Origin: Ovis canadensis
Taxonomy: Eukaryota > Chordata > Mammalia > Artiodactyla > Bovidae
Direction: 5' to 3'
NCBI RefSeq assembly: GCF_042477335.2
Contig: NC_091255.1
Location: 49,516,501-49,580,500, forward strand
Length of the DNA: 64,000 bases
A program made the translations under genes and the position numbers. Position 1 is the first letter of the stretch; each line of letters opens with the position of its first letter. The notes below the pieces were generated by a model. That model saw nothing but the letters and a program-made list of their open reading frames with translations, was not told where the DNA came from and did not search any database. Below are positions 1-11,778 of the stretch, in pieces.

Positions 1-26
1 GGGAGAGTTTGACTAGCCCAGGCCTG

Positions 27-236
27 TATAGTGCTGTGCTTAGTCAGTCATGTCTGACTCTTTGTGATCCCATGGACTGTAGCCCATCAGGCTCTTCTGT
101 CCATGGGGATTCTCCAGGCAAGAATACTGGAATAGGTTGCCATGCCCTCCTCCAGGAGATCTTCCCAACCCAGGGATCAAACCCAGGTTTCCTCCATTGC
201 AGGCTGATTCTTTACCAGCTGAGTTTCCAGGGAAGG
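27..236 (-). mobile_element. Bov-tA SINE
   Basis: Reverse-oriented copy: the tRNA-derived head (ctttaccagctgagtttcc) is at the right end and the Bov-A body with TGTCTGACTCTTTGTGA at the left. A short forward Bov-tA head fragment abuts at about 235-270. Confidence 0.85.
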
Positions 237-270
237 CTTCCCGGGTAGCTCAAATGGTAAAGCCCATGCC

Positions 271-487
271 TATGGTCCAGAAAGTGAACAGGAACTAAAA
301 AGCTTCTTGATGAGCGTGAAAGAGGAGAGTGAAAACGTTGGCTTAAAGCTCAACATTCAGAAAACTAAGATCATGGCATCTGGTCCCATCACTTCATGGG
401 AAATAGATGGGGAAACAGTGGAAACAGTGTCAGACTTTATTTTTCTGGGCTCCAAAATCACTGCAGATGGTTACTGCAGCTATGAAA
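271..487 (+). mobile_element. BovB LINE fragment (reverse transcriptase C-terminal region)
   Basis: Encodes SVKEESENVGLKLNIQKTK and KIMASGPITSWEIDGETVE, conserved downstream of the BovB reverse transcriptase core. The same element resumes at about 617. Confidence 0.9.
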
Positions 488-616
488 TTGGTGCATGGGG
501 ATGACCCAGAAAGATGTTATGGGGAGGGAGGTGGGAGGGGGGTTCATGTTTGGGAATGCATGTAAGAATTAAAGATTTTTAAAAAATAAAAAACTAAAAA
601 AAAAAAAAAAAAAAAA
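488..616 (+). mobile_element. Ruminant L1 3' end inserted in BovB
   Basis: Contains the G-rich stretch GGGGAGGGAGGTGGGAGGGG of the ruminant L1 3' UTR and ends in a long poly(A). The flanking BovB reads continuously once it is removed. Confidence 0.7.
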
Positions 617-1226
617 GACGCTTACTCCTTGGAAGGAAAGTTATGACCAACCTGCTGCTGCTGCTGCTGCTAAGTTGCTTCAGTTGTGTCCGACTCTGTG
701 CGACCCTATAGATGGCAGCTAGATAGCATGTTAAAAAGCAGAGACATTACTTTGCTAGCAAAGGTCCATCTAGTCAAGGCTATGGTTTTTCCAGTGGTCA
801 TGTATGGATGTGAGAGTTGGACTGTGAAGAAAGCTGAGCACTGAAGAATTGATGCTTTTGAACTGTGGTGTTGGAGAAGACTCTTGAGAGTCCCTTGGAC
901 TGCAAGGAGATCCAACCAGTCCATCCTAAAGGAGACCAGTCCTGGGTGTTCATTGGAAGGACTGATGCTGAGGCTGAAATTGCAATACTTTGGCCACCTG
1001 ATGTGAAGAGCTGACTCATTGGAAAAGACCCTGATGCTGGGAGGGATTGGGGGCAGGAGGAAAAGGGGATGACAGAGGATGGGATGGCTGGATGGCATCA
1101 CTGACCCAATGGACATGAGTTTGGGCAAACTCCGGGAGTTGGTGATGGACAGGGAGGCCTGGCGTGCTGCGATTCATGGGGTTGCAAAGAGTCGGACACG
1201 ACTGAGCGACTGAACTGAACTGATGG
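617..1226 (+). mobile_element. BovB LINE 3' portion, interrupted by a BovA fragment at about 655-719
   Basis: Continues the BovB started at about 271 and runs to its 3' end (gactgaactgaactga). A (CTG)n-headed BovA piece, reverse oriented, interrupts it just after GACCAACCT. Confidence 0.88.
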
Positions 1227-1230
1227 TCCA

Positions 1231-1929
1231 TTGAATTGTTAATATCCTATTGTTTCATGTATGGCCTTCTGATGTTGTCTTAGTGAATATATAGGTTTCT
1301 GTCTTCCTTTTCTCCAGTGTTGTTCCTCTGTACCCGTCTTGGCCTAGCAGCTCACACAGCTAAAATTTGAGAAAAAGACATCTTCTTCAGGGGCAGAGGT
1401 GCCTAGTCTGTCTTCTTTAGTCCTTACTACACCTCAACATAATATCCTGGATCGTAATGTTTGCAACTCAGATTTTGGATGAGTTGTTTCCCCTCTTAGG
1501 GTCTCAGTATCTATCTGTAATGACGATTTCTTTCCCCTGAATTTCCTTTTCTAGTTTTAACTCTCTTTTAGGCGTTGAAGTTGTTCATTCATTCATCTGT
1601 GAGATAGAATAATTTTTGGTCCTCTCATTGAGGCCTTTCTGGGCATTCCTTTCTCTATCCCTGCCCCACTCCCACTTTCCTGCTGGAAAAGTCTAGAGAT
1701 CTTGGAGAGCCTTGTGAACCATATCTTGTCCCTAGTTGCATGGCTGCAGGTAACAATTCTGGCCAGTGTTTGCTGCAAACACCTTCAGAGCATTAAGGTC
1801 CGTGTCACTCTTTCATGGACAATGCTCTGAGGATCCATTTTCAGGATAAAGAGGTCTTGTCAAGACAAGACTGACCTTATCTTGAGGTTTTGTCTTGCCT
1901 TATGATATTTTTTTTAAAAAAGGACATGA
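1231..1929. other. KRT23 3' flank, no gene or clear repeat seen
   Basis: Mixed-composition sequence between the BovB and the KRT23 polyadenylation site. No coding potential was recognised. Confidence 0.6.
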
Positions 1930-2211
1930 TGCAGCTGGTGTGGAGTTTTATTGGCTATAAAACATGCACAATGATGGGAATCTGACAACTGTAGTAGTAA
2001 AGTAGAGCTTTAAGCTCATGAACTCATACTTTAATTGAAAAAGTGCAGCAATATATGAAGATTGTTATGGTGAGATTGTTACAGAGAAAAAAATTTTCTG
2101 AGTTTGTTAACTCCAAGGAAACCTCTTAGAATTCACCTGGGCAAGGACTTTCCAGTGAGGGGAAATAGTTTTTACAACAGGCAGAAATTTTTCTTGGCCT
2201 CACTTGTACTT
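1930..2211 (-). other. KRT23: KRT23 3' untranslated region
   Basis: About 280 nt between the stop and the expected cleavage site just past the AATAAA. No repeat is recognised inside. The cleavage point is inferred from the signal, not seen. Confidence 0.7.
1947..1952 (-). terminator. KRT23: KRT23 polyadenylation signal AATAAA
   Basis: Canonical AATAAA on the minus strand, 260 nt after the stop codon and the first such hexamer downstream. Cleavage is expected 10-30 nt further, near 1925-1935. Confidence 0.75.
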
Positions 2212-2285
2212 TCAGATCTCATTCACTTGAGAAAGAATTATTCTTCCATTGACGCTCTCCTGTGTGATGGCCTTGATCTTTGGAG
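2212..2285 (-). CDS. KRT23: KRT23 exon 8 (tail end and stop)
   Basis: The acceptor is tcaaatctgcag. The exon encodes [20 protein letters not shown], then NEI and a TGA at 2214-2212. The human tail continues QKHA in this position: CAA appears as TGA here, with another in-frame TGA four codons later. The acceptor AG appears to lie 9 nt inside the human exon, so the segment recalled as VSAT in human is a single Ala here. Both changes keep the frame. Confidence 0.88.
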
Positions 2286-5200
2286 CTGCAGATTTGAAAA
2301 AAAGCAAAAAGAGGTCACTGCCATGCTCTTCCCACTATCTGAACTGTACTCCTTTCCAGGCCCCTGTTCTCAGCACCCAAAGGCTTTCTAGAATGATCGC
2401 TAAGCAATATGGTGGACTCTAATGGAGTGAAAAAGATCTTACCGAGGAAGATTTTCCTCCCACCTTCTAGGAAATGAGGGTATCTGACCAGTGTCACTTT
2501 CTACAGGTCAAGACCTTCACCCCAAGTGTTCCTGATACAGAATCTAGTATTTGACCACAAGTGCTGGAGGGGTCCTTTCTGCTTATATGGTCTTTTGAGC
2601 ACTTGCAGCATAGATTCTACGAACGTACAGAGCCTTATACGCCATTCTGGGGATCTCATTTTAATATCTAGAGAGTATGCCATATGAAAGATCATGAGAA
2701 GCCAGGAATGTTTATCATGGTCACTGTTTTCAAAGATAAGATTTATTTGAATAAGTGCTTTGTTGATGCATCAGTACGCTGATTCTAGACCAGAGGGAAG
2801 AATTAAAACCAGTAATAGAGGTCCAGGGAGAACTTTGTTACAGTCAAGGTTCTCCAAAGTAGATTGTCCACCCTCTCCAGTAATGGGTTCCCTGTCCCTG
2901 GACGTGACTAAAGAGAGGCTGAAGGACCATGTGTTGGGATCTTGCAGAGGGATGGCAATGAAGCTGCTATTCTGTGATGGTTACTTGGACTCTCAGTCCC
3001 CGAACCTTTAATGCCTTACAGCATTTTATCATAAACTGATCAGAAAGTGCCACCTGTCCCAGACTGTGACTTCTTAAACTTTTCTGTGAGATGTTAATTG
3101 TAATCGGAGAAAATAGGGTTCCCCGGTCAAAGGTATTTGGGAACACTGTGCTAAACAAAATAAATTTTGTTGCGGTTTCTTTCTTTTACTTTTTCTTCCC
3201 TGCAGCAGTATTTGTTCCATCTTCAGTGCTGAAACATAGCCTGAGTCTTCACCAAGAGGATAGTGGTACATAGTATTCCCAGCCATACTGGGCCACACAA
3301 CACATCTTCTATAATACACAGTTAAAATCTCATGGGATGCTAGTGTTCAACAGAATGTAGTTTGGGAAATTATGGGACATCATTTTTTTCTTAATTTCCT
3401 AGGAATTTGGCCAGCAGACTCCATAACTTAATTGTTGTTGTTCAGTCACTAAGTTGTGTCTGACTCTTTGCAATCCCGTGGTCTGCAGTGTGCCAGGCTC
3501 CCCTATCCTTCATTATGTCCTAAAGTTTGTTCAGATTCATGTCCATTGAGTCCATAATTTAATAGAGATATAATAATATCACTGATTATTTTCATCTACT
3601 TTACTGCTGGCAAAGAGCTCATATATATATGTATATATATGTGTGTGTGTGTGTATATATATATGTGTGTGTTTATATTGTTTAAGACAATATTGAGAGC
3701 TCACTTGGTTCAGCCATATCTAATTTAAGTTGATTCAATATTCCTGGCCATTTGGCAGTAAAGTAAAAACTGAACAAAGAACATTCAGTAGTACACGAGA
3801 GTATGATTACTGAAGGATGGATAAATGTGCTGATTCATTAAAAAAAAGGTAGATTCAAACAATGAAAGAGTATTTTTTACCTTTGACGTTTGACTTAGAT
3901 TCTTCCACTGTCCTATAAAAGTGATAAAGGCTCATTTTAGTATTAGCAACAATCATAAAAACTTCTCAAGATGAACTAACTTCCTTTGCCTGCTGGTACA
4001 TTCACAGTTCTTTAATGAGGATAATTGTTTGAGTTCTGTAGTTTCAAGGTCATGAGTTCATGGGAGAACCCTTCTGGACCCAAAAGGCGGTGAGTACTGC
4101 CTCCCACTAACCCTGGGGGATGGAGAAATCTGCTGAGTCACCCCCATCCTTTCAGCCAGCTGCAGGCTTTGCCTCCCTCGGATCCTTTCCAGAGTCTGTG
4201 TCTGAAGTGTGAACCCCCTGGGCTTTTCAGACTGTTTTGGGTTTGGTCCAATAACATTTTATTTATGTACTAAAAAAATTCTAACCCTTTCTCTTGGGTT
4301 ATAGAACATATGTGCCCTTTTGTGAACAGTTATACCAAAACTACTCAGAGATTCCAGATAAAATATCTGGACATCTCAATCTCTTATTCCTGAGTCTTTC
4401 CCTGCTGTTAGATTCCTCAATCTTTTTTTCTTTTTTGAGTGAAAATTGGGTGCATTCCCACTGGGAAACACTGTAGCCAAACTTTCTTCACTGTTTGTTT
4501 CTAGAGATATAAAATATTAAGTGATGCTGTTGACTTCAAATTGTAGTGTTCTGGGAATAACAGTTGATGAATTCACACTTCCTACTTAACGGAATACAAC
4601 CTGGTCTAAGTACCTACAGAAGAAATTCAGCATAAGCCTTTCTTTCTCTACACAGATGATGGCTAACAGGTCCATTAAGGTACATGAATGCACACAAGAG
4701 TGGATACACTTTTCATTGTCCTTCCCTGCCAGTCTTTGCCTTACCCTCCATTCTCTCCTTCCAAGAGCTGGCGGTAGGTGGCGATTTCCTTCTCTAGGTG
4801 GGTTTTGATGCCCAGGAGGACCTTGTATTCGTTGTTCTGACGCTCCAGGTCATGGCGTAGCCGTGTCAGCTCCTCCTCATAGTGGGAGATGATCCGTTGC
4901 ATGTCCTGGAGCTGGCAGGAGTACCGAGACTGGGTCTCTGATAACATGTTTTCTAAAGCAGATTTCTGAAAGAGGAATGAAATTTCTTTCATCTACTGAC
5001 TGATGGCTTGATTTAATAGCCTGCTGAGTTGGGCTTCCCTGGTGGCACAGTGGTAAAGAATTCACCTCCCAATGCAGGAGACTCAAAAGATGTGGGTTTG
5101 GTCTCTGGGTGGAGACGATCCCCTGGAAGAGGAAATGGCAACCCACTCCAGTATTCTTGCCTAAAAAATTCCATGGACAGAGGAGCCTGGCGGGCTATAG

Positions 5201-8200
5201 TCCATGGGCTCACAAAGAGCTGGACATAACTGAGCACGCGTGCTTGCTGAGTAGTGAGAACATACCAACTCCTCTGCTGGGTGTCTTGGTGGAGTTGGGG
5301 ATGAGTGAGGAGGAGCAGGCTGACTTTTAGGTTTGGAGCCAGGCAATGAGGAGTCAGGACTTTCTGAATCTCATTTTTCTAGGCATAAAGCCTTTGCATC
5401 AGGGAGTTCTATGCAACTTAGCTGCACTCCTGTCGTATTTATTGTTGATGTAGCTTGTTTCGGAGTGAATACACCCCACCTTGCCCTGATCTGTTCCTTA
5501 CCTACTTCTGCTTATATTTTGTTTTAGGCCAGACTGAAAGCTCCTAGAAGGAAATAGTAGCCAGGACTGCTATCTTTTTGGATCTTCAGAGAAGGGTCTC
5601 AAGTAATAGTGCCAGATAAAAAAGAGGGCACCTGATTAAGTATGAATTTCAGATGAGAAATCAGTAATTTTCTTTTAGTATAAATGTGTGCCAAATGTTC
5701 CCCCAAATATTGCACAAGAACTTATACTAAAAAAAAAAAACCCAACACACTTGTTCATCTGAAATTCAAATCTCACTGCGTGTCTTCCATTTTAATTTGG
5801 TGACTCTGGTAACACATTGTCATTTTTGAGGAAATTCTGAAAGCTGCAAAATGAAGGAAGCAGAGAACCAAGTTCAAGTCCCTGTTCTGTTTGGATTTAC
5901 CACCTACTTTTCTAGTGAACATAACTTTAATCTTAAAGAGACATTCATAGCTAATAAAGCACCCTGCACTTCAGGGCTGGTAACGTCCAGGGGGCCCTTA
6001 GTGCTGCTTGGCTATTACCCCACATGTCTCTGGTCTCATCACTTTCTTGTTCTCCCAAAGGGATATTTTGTTCCTTCTTCTCTGTCTGCAAACCCCTCTT
6101 CTCCCTGTCCTTTCTCTTAGCCCATGACCTTGCTTCCTCTGTTGCCGAGGATATGAAAGCCCTCAGGGGAGGGCTCCCATCAGCTCTGCCAGCTTCCAAC
6201 CACAGACATAAGTCTGTATCGACACTCATTCCCCTCCTGTTATGAGGGGAATAACCGCCCCTGTCTGTGCCACGGTAATTTCAGCAATTACCCCCTGTCT
6301 TGCAACATGAATGCTTTCCTCTCTTCTAGATTATTCCCACCAGCTTTCAAACAGAATTTCTTCCACCTTAAAATTTGTTCTCTCGAGCCCATAACTACCT
6401 TCAGCAATCAGCCAATTTCTCTCTTCGCCTTTGCTTACTGCAGAGCTCCTCAAAGAGTTGTCTATACCCTCTGTTTCAAATTCCCCTTGACTTCCCTCTA
6501 AGGGTCAAGGGGAATCTGGTGCCACTGTTAACCCTAGGGCCTCCTCTTCTCTCCTTTCTTCTTCCTTCTGTTGACTCACTGCATCTGTGTTGGCTTCTCG
6601 GCTGTTCCTCCAACCTGTCTGGCACACCCGTGCCTCATAGCTTGTGCATTTGCTATTCCCTCCACCTGGAACTCCCTCCCCATAGCCATGTAATGCATCT
6701 TTGTATCACTTTGAGGGTGTTTCTCAACTCTCACCTTAACAGTAAAGCCTCTCCCAACCACCTGGCTTTAAAATGACAGCTCTTCTCCTGGAAAGCCTAA
6801 CCTCTCCCTCATGTTTCATTTCTTTGTAGCATTTTCCTCCATCTGGTATATTATTTATTTTGATGATTTGTGCCTTTATTGTCTATCATCTACAGTAGTA
6901 TCCAAACTCCTTTATTATCAAATCCTCGGTTACTTAGAATAGTGTCAGGTAGTAGAAAGCATGAAACTAGATATAAATGTCGAGCTGACCTTGCAGGGTT
7001 GTTGTGAAATATCTAATGCTAAAATGTTCTGAAAGCTACAAAACTATTTAGATAATTTTAAAATATAGTAATTTATTTGTGTTTAAATAATATAAAATAC
7101 TGTAATTATTTCTGTGTTCATTATCATCACCTTGACAGTGTACATTTTAAATGTCTGTCCATCATCACTGATTCTTAAAATGTAACAGTAATTTACCAGG
7201 TGCACCTGCAACAAAATGAACTAATTATTTCTCCTCAAGACTGAGTAGCACTGGGGAACGGTGGTGATGAATGATTAGAAGATTCAGATAGGCTAAGAAG
7301 GAAATTCAATGATAGATTTTATTTAATGAATTTCAAGTGCTTATAACACTCCTAAAAGCATTTTTACTGAAAACCATGATGATCAAAGAAATGACTTAGA
7401 CACAAGAACTTACTGTTCACTGGGCATAAGACTGTTCACTGTGTAAGACACACACACAATAACAGAGCAGCACTTTGGAGCCAGCCAAGCCTGGATTTGC
7501 CAGCTACTCATGTTGGCACCAGAATTTCTCTTTCTTGGAACTGGGAGGGGGCAGCATGGTTGTAAGGGGGAGAGCGTTGATAGGGGTTTTGAGGGTGTAG
7601 AACTGCCCACCCCACCCCACGCCCACCCCAAACCACCATGTGGCTTCACCACTGGCCGCTTATTAACTGTGTAACCCTGGTCAATTCACTTAACTGTTTG
7701 GGGCTTTGGTTCCCTTATCTCCAAAATGGGGACACCAGGCCCATCTGGAAAGGTTAATGTGAGGATTGATGACATTGACTAGAACGAATGTGGCATAACA
7801 TGGGCACCTCAATAAATGAGAGCTCTTATCATCCTCATTGTGGACAGTTTGGATGGAAAGTGGGAGTTTGGATGGAGAAGTGCCCCAAGGGAGTTGGAGA
7901 GACAGGCCCCAGAGAGAAGAAGGTTTTGTGGAGGAGGTGGTAACTGACCTAAGATTTTTCCAGCTCAAACTCACCTTGCTGCACTGTGTCTGCAGGTCAA
8001 TCTCCAGGGCTTGGAAAGTGCGCTTCAGTTCATGAAGGTCGCTTTGGCTGCTCTGCACACCTGTTGGACTGGCTGCTTCCTGGGCCACGGCTGCTGACTG
8101 TGAGACCAAGAAAAGAAGAGAGGCATTGGCATTGGGGCCACTTGTAAGTGGAAACTTTGGGAAGTTTGGGCATCTTTCTTTTACCTGCTCTTTATACCAA

Positions 8201-11200
8201 GTGTCCAAGTCTTGATGCTTCTTTTTAATTATAGACTCATATTCCTGCCTCATATCCTCCAGGACCTTAATCAGATCTTCTCCCGGGGTTGTATCCACCT
8301 TCACGTTGACCTTGAAGTCATTTGGCAAATGGTGTTCCTCCACTTCCTGTTTAACCACAGAGAGAGAAAATGAATCAGTTTTGACAATCAGAAGGCCAGA
8401 AGTAAGTTGATGGACAGCCTTACACAGATCTTTTAAAAATTCAGCTTATGTGTTTGCCACCTTCCATTGGCTTGGTTTGGTTTCTCAGTTATTGTTTGTT
8501 GATGACAAAACATATGCTTTTGTTCCTCATATATATATATATATATAATTTTTTTTTTTGCCATACCATACTGCATGTGGGATCTTAATTCCCTGAACAG
8601 GGATTGAACCCAGGGCCCCTGCAGTGGAAGAAGTGATGAGTTTTAGTCAATGGACTTGCAGGGAAGCCCCTCTCTTATAATTTTATGAAGTAAAGAATAG
8701 CACTAGACAGGTAATCAAATGGCCCCTGTGATTACTGACTTAATCCCTGGTTGAAAACATTTTACACGGAATTTTGCTTACATAGAGTATAAAGCACTCT
8801 TCAACAAGTGTTCATGAGTAAAATGATGATACAATGAAACACTTGAACATTTCAGGTTATAGGCCAAAGCTTTGGGGAAGCAGTTCAGTAACCCAAAGCC
8901 AAATGGTGTAGAGACTTTCAAAATCTTGTCAGTGTATTATGACTCTGTAGGGATGATGCCCATGCATGAAACCAAGAAACTACAGGAAAGGTTTAATTAA
9001 CAACCATGTCTACCCAGGTGTACAGAAGGTGAGGTTCTTTGATAAGCAGTTTTGTTTGCCTAAAATGGGGATTGTTTTTCTATCTTTTCATCAGAGTCTC
9101 GGGGATTTTAGATGGATGCTAACTTTTAAAGTCAGTTAAATGCTTTTGGCAATTGAGACTCAATTTTTGCCAATAGTTATATCAAATATATAGGAACTGT
9201 GAGTTACTATAGAATATAACTATATTGAATATAATCTGGATCCATGGGAGTCTATTCTGTTGTTCTCCAACTTGCTGCACATTGGGTTAATGAAAGAAGT
9301 TCGATCCTACACATTTATTTTTCTCGCATCATATTAATAAACAGGCCTAGATAAACATTGTATCTTAACAAAATTGTTGACTGATGTCATAGTTAATTGG
9401 AATTGTGTTTTAGCTGTTGTATTTGACACAGGGTAAATGACTGTGAACATGGAAAAATCAGATATGTATGTGGTTTCTTATGATTATTTAGGTTGAAGAC
9501 AATAGAGCTGGCATTCAGGTGGTGATTTCTTCTGGAGCGACTGAGTCATCTGAAATGTGTGGACTAAGAGCTGTACTGGTTACCTGGAGATCCTGGGAGT
9601 CCTACCTGCTCATGACGCTTCTTCATGAGGATGAGCTCTTTCCTCATCCCCTCAACCTCCTGTTCTAGGTCTGTGGTGACAATGGTCAGATCATCCAGGG
9701 TCTTTCGGAGACCTTCAACTTCAATTTCTAAGTCTTTCTTGAAGGAGTGTTCATGTTCATACCTTTGGTTAGAAGGAAGAGAACAGAACACTTGTTATTG
9801 GAAGGATTCACCTTAGTTTTAGGCTGAATTTCTTGCTTTCTACATTTCATGCAGGTTTTTCTATGATGGTGATCCAATATTATTTTTTCTTTAGAGAGAA
9901 TGGCATAATAAACAGCCATATATCCGTCACTTAGATTTAGCAGCTGTTAACATTTTGTCATATTCATTTGGTCTATATTCTATCTTGTATTTTAAAGTAA
10001 TTTATAGACATTATGTCCTTTCAACCCCTAAATACTTCAGAATGTATCTTTTAAGAAAAAAGAGTTTTCTAAATAAGCATAGTAACATTATCACACCTAA
10101 AAATCAATAATAAGTTTTTAATATCATCTAAGTATTTGTATTCAAATTTCCCCATACCAAAAAGTGTATTTTATATCTGGTTTGTGTATTAAATATCTGT
10201 CTGGACCCTAGTGACTGAAGCAACTTAGCAGCAGCAGCAGCAGCAGTAGCAGCATGCCTTTTCATTATAGCTTAGTAAGATTTTACACGTGGGTAATGGT
10301 GTGGTACATTTTCTTTCGGCAAAACAGAAACGAACAATTCCCAAAACCAAACCAACCCCCATCCCCTCCCCCCACCCACCACAACACTGTGAAGAAGGAA
10401 CTTACTTAAGGCTGAAGTCATCCACTGCCATCCTGGCGTTGTCAATGAGAAGGATGATCTGAGCATTGTTTACCTTGCCATCTGCTATCTGTAAAGCACA
10501 CACCAAGAGTCACTTCAGTTGCATGCAAATCCACAGGACAGCTGCATTTCTGCCCAGTTCCTGATAATCTGACCTATCAGCAGATAAGGCTTTATTTTCT
10601 AGCAGTGGAATAATGAGCAGTCAAGTCAATTAATATTTATTGAGCACTTACTAAGTGCAAAACACAAGTGTGGGTTTGTAGTAATGGTATGGTCTGCAGT
10701 CACTTTCACTGTCTTTTTTTATATTGGGTTTTGATAGGATTGATGCAACTGCTCAAAGAATGATATAGGCGGGGGAAGGAGAGTAATTGTGGAAAATGCC
10801 TTTTAACTATCTTGTAAGATCCACACAACGTGAAAGTCGCTCAGTTGTGTCTGACTGGGGATTTTCCGACTTGTTTTTGTTTTGTCCAACTTGTTTTTCG
10901 ACAAGGCTGTGGTTTTTCCAGTGGTCATGTATGGATGTGAGAGTTGGACTATAAAGAAAGCTGAGCACCAAAGAATTGATGCTTTTGAACTGTGGTGTTG
11001 AAGAAGTTGAGAGTCCCTTGGACTGCAAGGAGATCCAACCAGTCCATCCTAAAGGAAACCAGTCCTGAATATTCATTGGAAGGACTGATGTTGAAACTGA
11101 AACTCCAATACTTTGGCCACCTGATGCGAAGAGCTGGCTCATTTGAAATAAGACTCTGATGCAGGGAAAGATTGAAGGCAGGAGGAGAAGGGGACAACAG

Positions 11201-11742
11201 AGGAAGAGACGGTTGGATGGCATCACCGACTCAATGGACATGAGTTTGAGCAAGCTCTGGGAGTTGGTGATGGGCAGGGAAGCCTGGTGTGCTACAGTCC
11301 ATGGGGTCGCAAAGAGTCAGACACAACTAAGTGAATGAACTGAACTAAGCATAATTAGTTTTTGCCTTAAATGACCATAGCCATATACATAGTTTATAGG
11401 TGTGTATATGTGTTTGTAAATTATTCAGTTGTAGCTATTAACATATTAACTGAAAGGGGAGAAGGATGAGTTGGGAATTGGGGATTAACAGATACAGACT
11501 GCTATATATTAAATAAATAACAAAGAGCAACTGTTTTGCATGGGTTTCCCTGGTGGGTCAGATGGTAAAGAATCTGCCTGCAATGCAGGAGACACAGGTT
11601 TGATTCCTGGGCCAGGAAGATCCTGTGGAGACAGGAGTGGCAACCCACTCCAGTGTTCTTGCCTAGAGAATTCTATGGACAGAGGAGTCTGGTGGGCTAC
11701 AATCCATGGATCACAAAGGTCAGACATGATTGAGCAACTATG

Positions 11743-11778
<36 letters not shown>

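Larger units (their letters stand above)
2286..3880 (-). other. KRT23: KRT23 intron 7
   Basis: About 1.6 kb. It holds a BovB/Bov-A 3' fragment (3432-3554, reverse) and a TA/TG microsatellite (3621-3673). The remainder is unassigned. Confidence 0.8.

Noticed and set aside
3074-3319. Minus-strand open frame considered as KRT23 exon 7
   Set aside because: It resembles the tail only by a few residues, and its phase does not fit exons 6 and 8. The 32-nt segment at 3881-3912 fits in sequence, phase and splice sites.
7972-8097. KRT23 exon 5 read as 126 nt to match other type I keratins
   Set aside because: The GT donor falls three bases earlier, and the phase and the recalled human protein both fit 123 nt.
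10205-10256. CAG-type trinucleotide run near KRT23 exon 2
   Set aside because: It is the (AGC)n tail of a BovA2 scrap, a normal SINE feature also seen at 655, 11897, 48340 and 55477.
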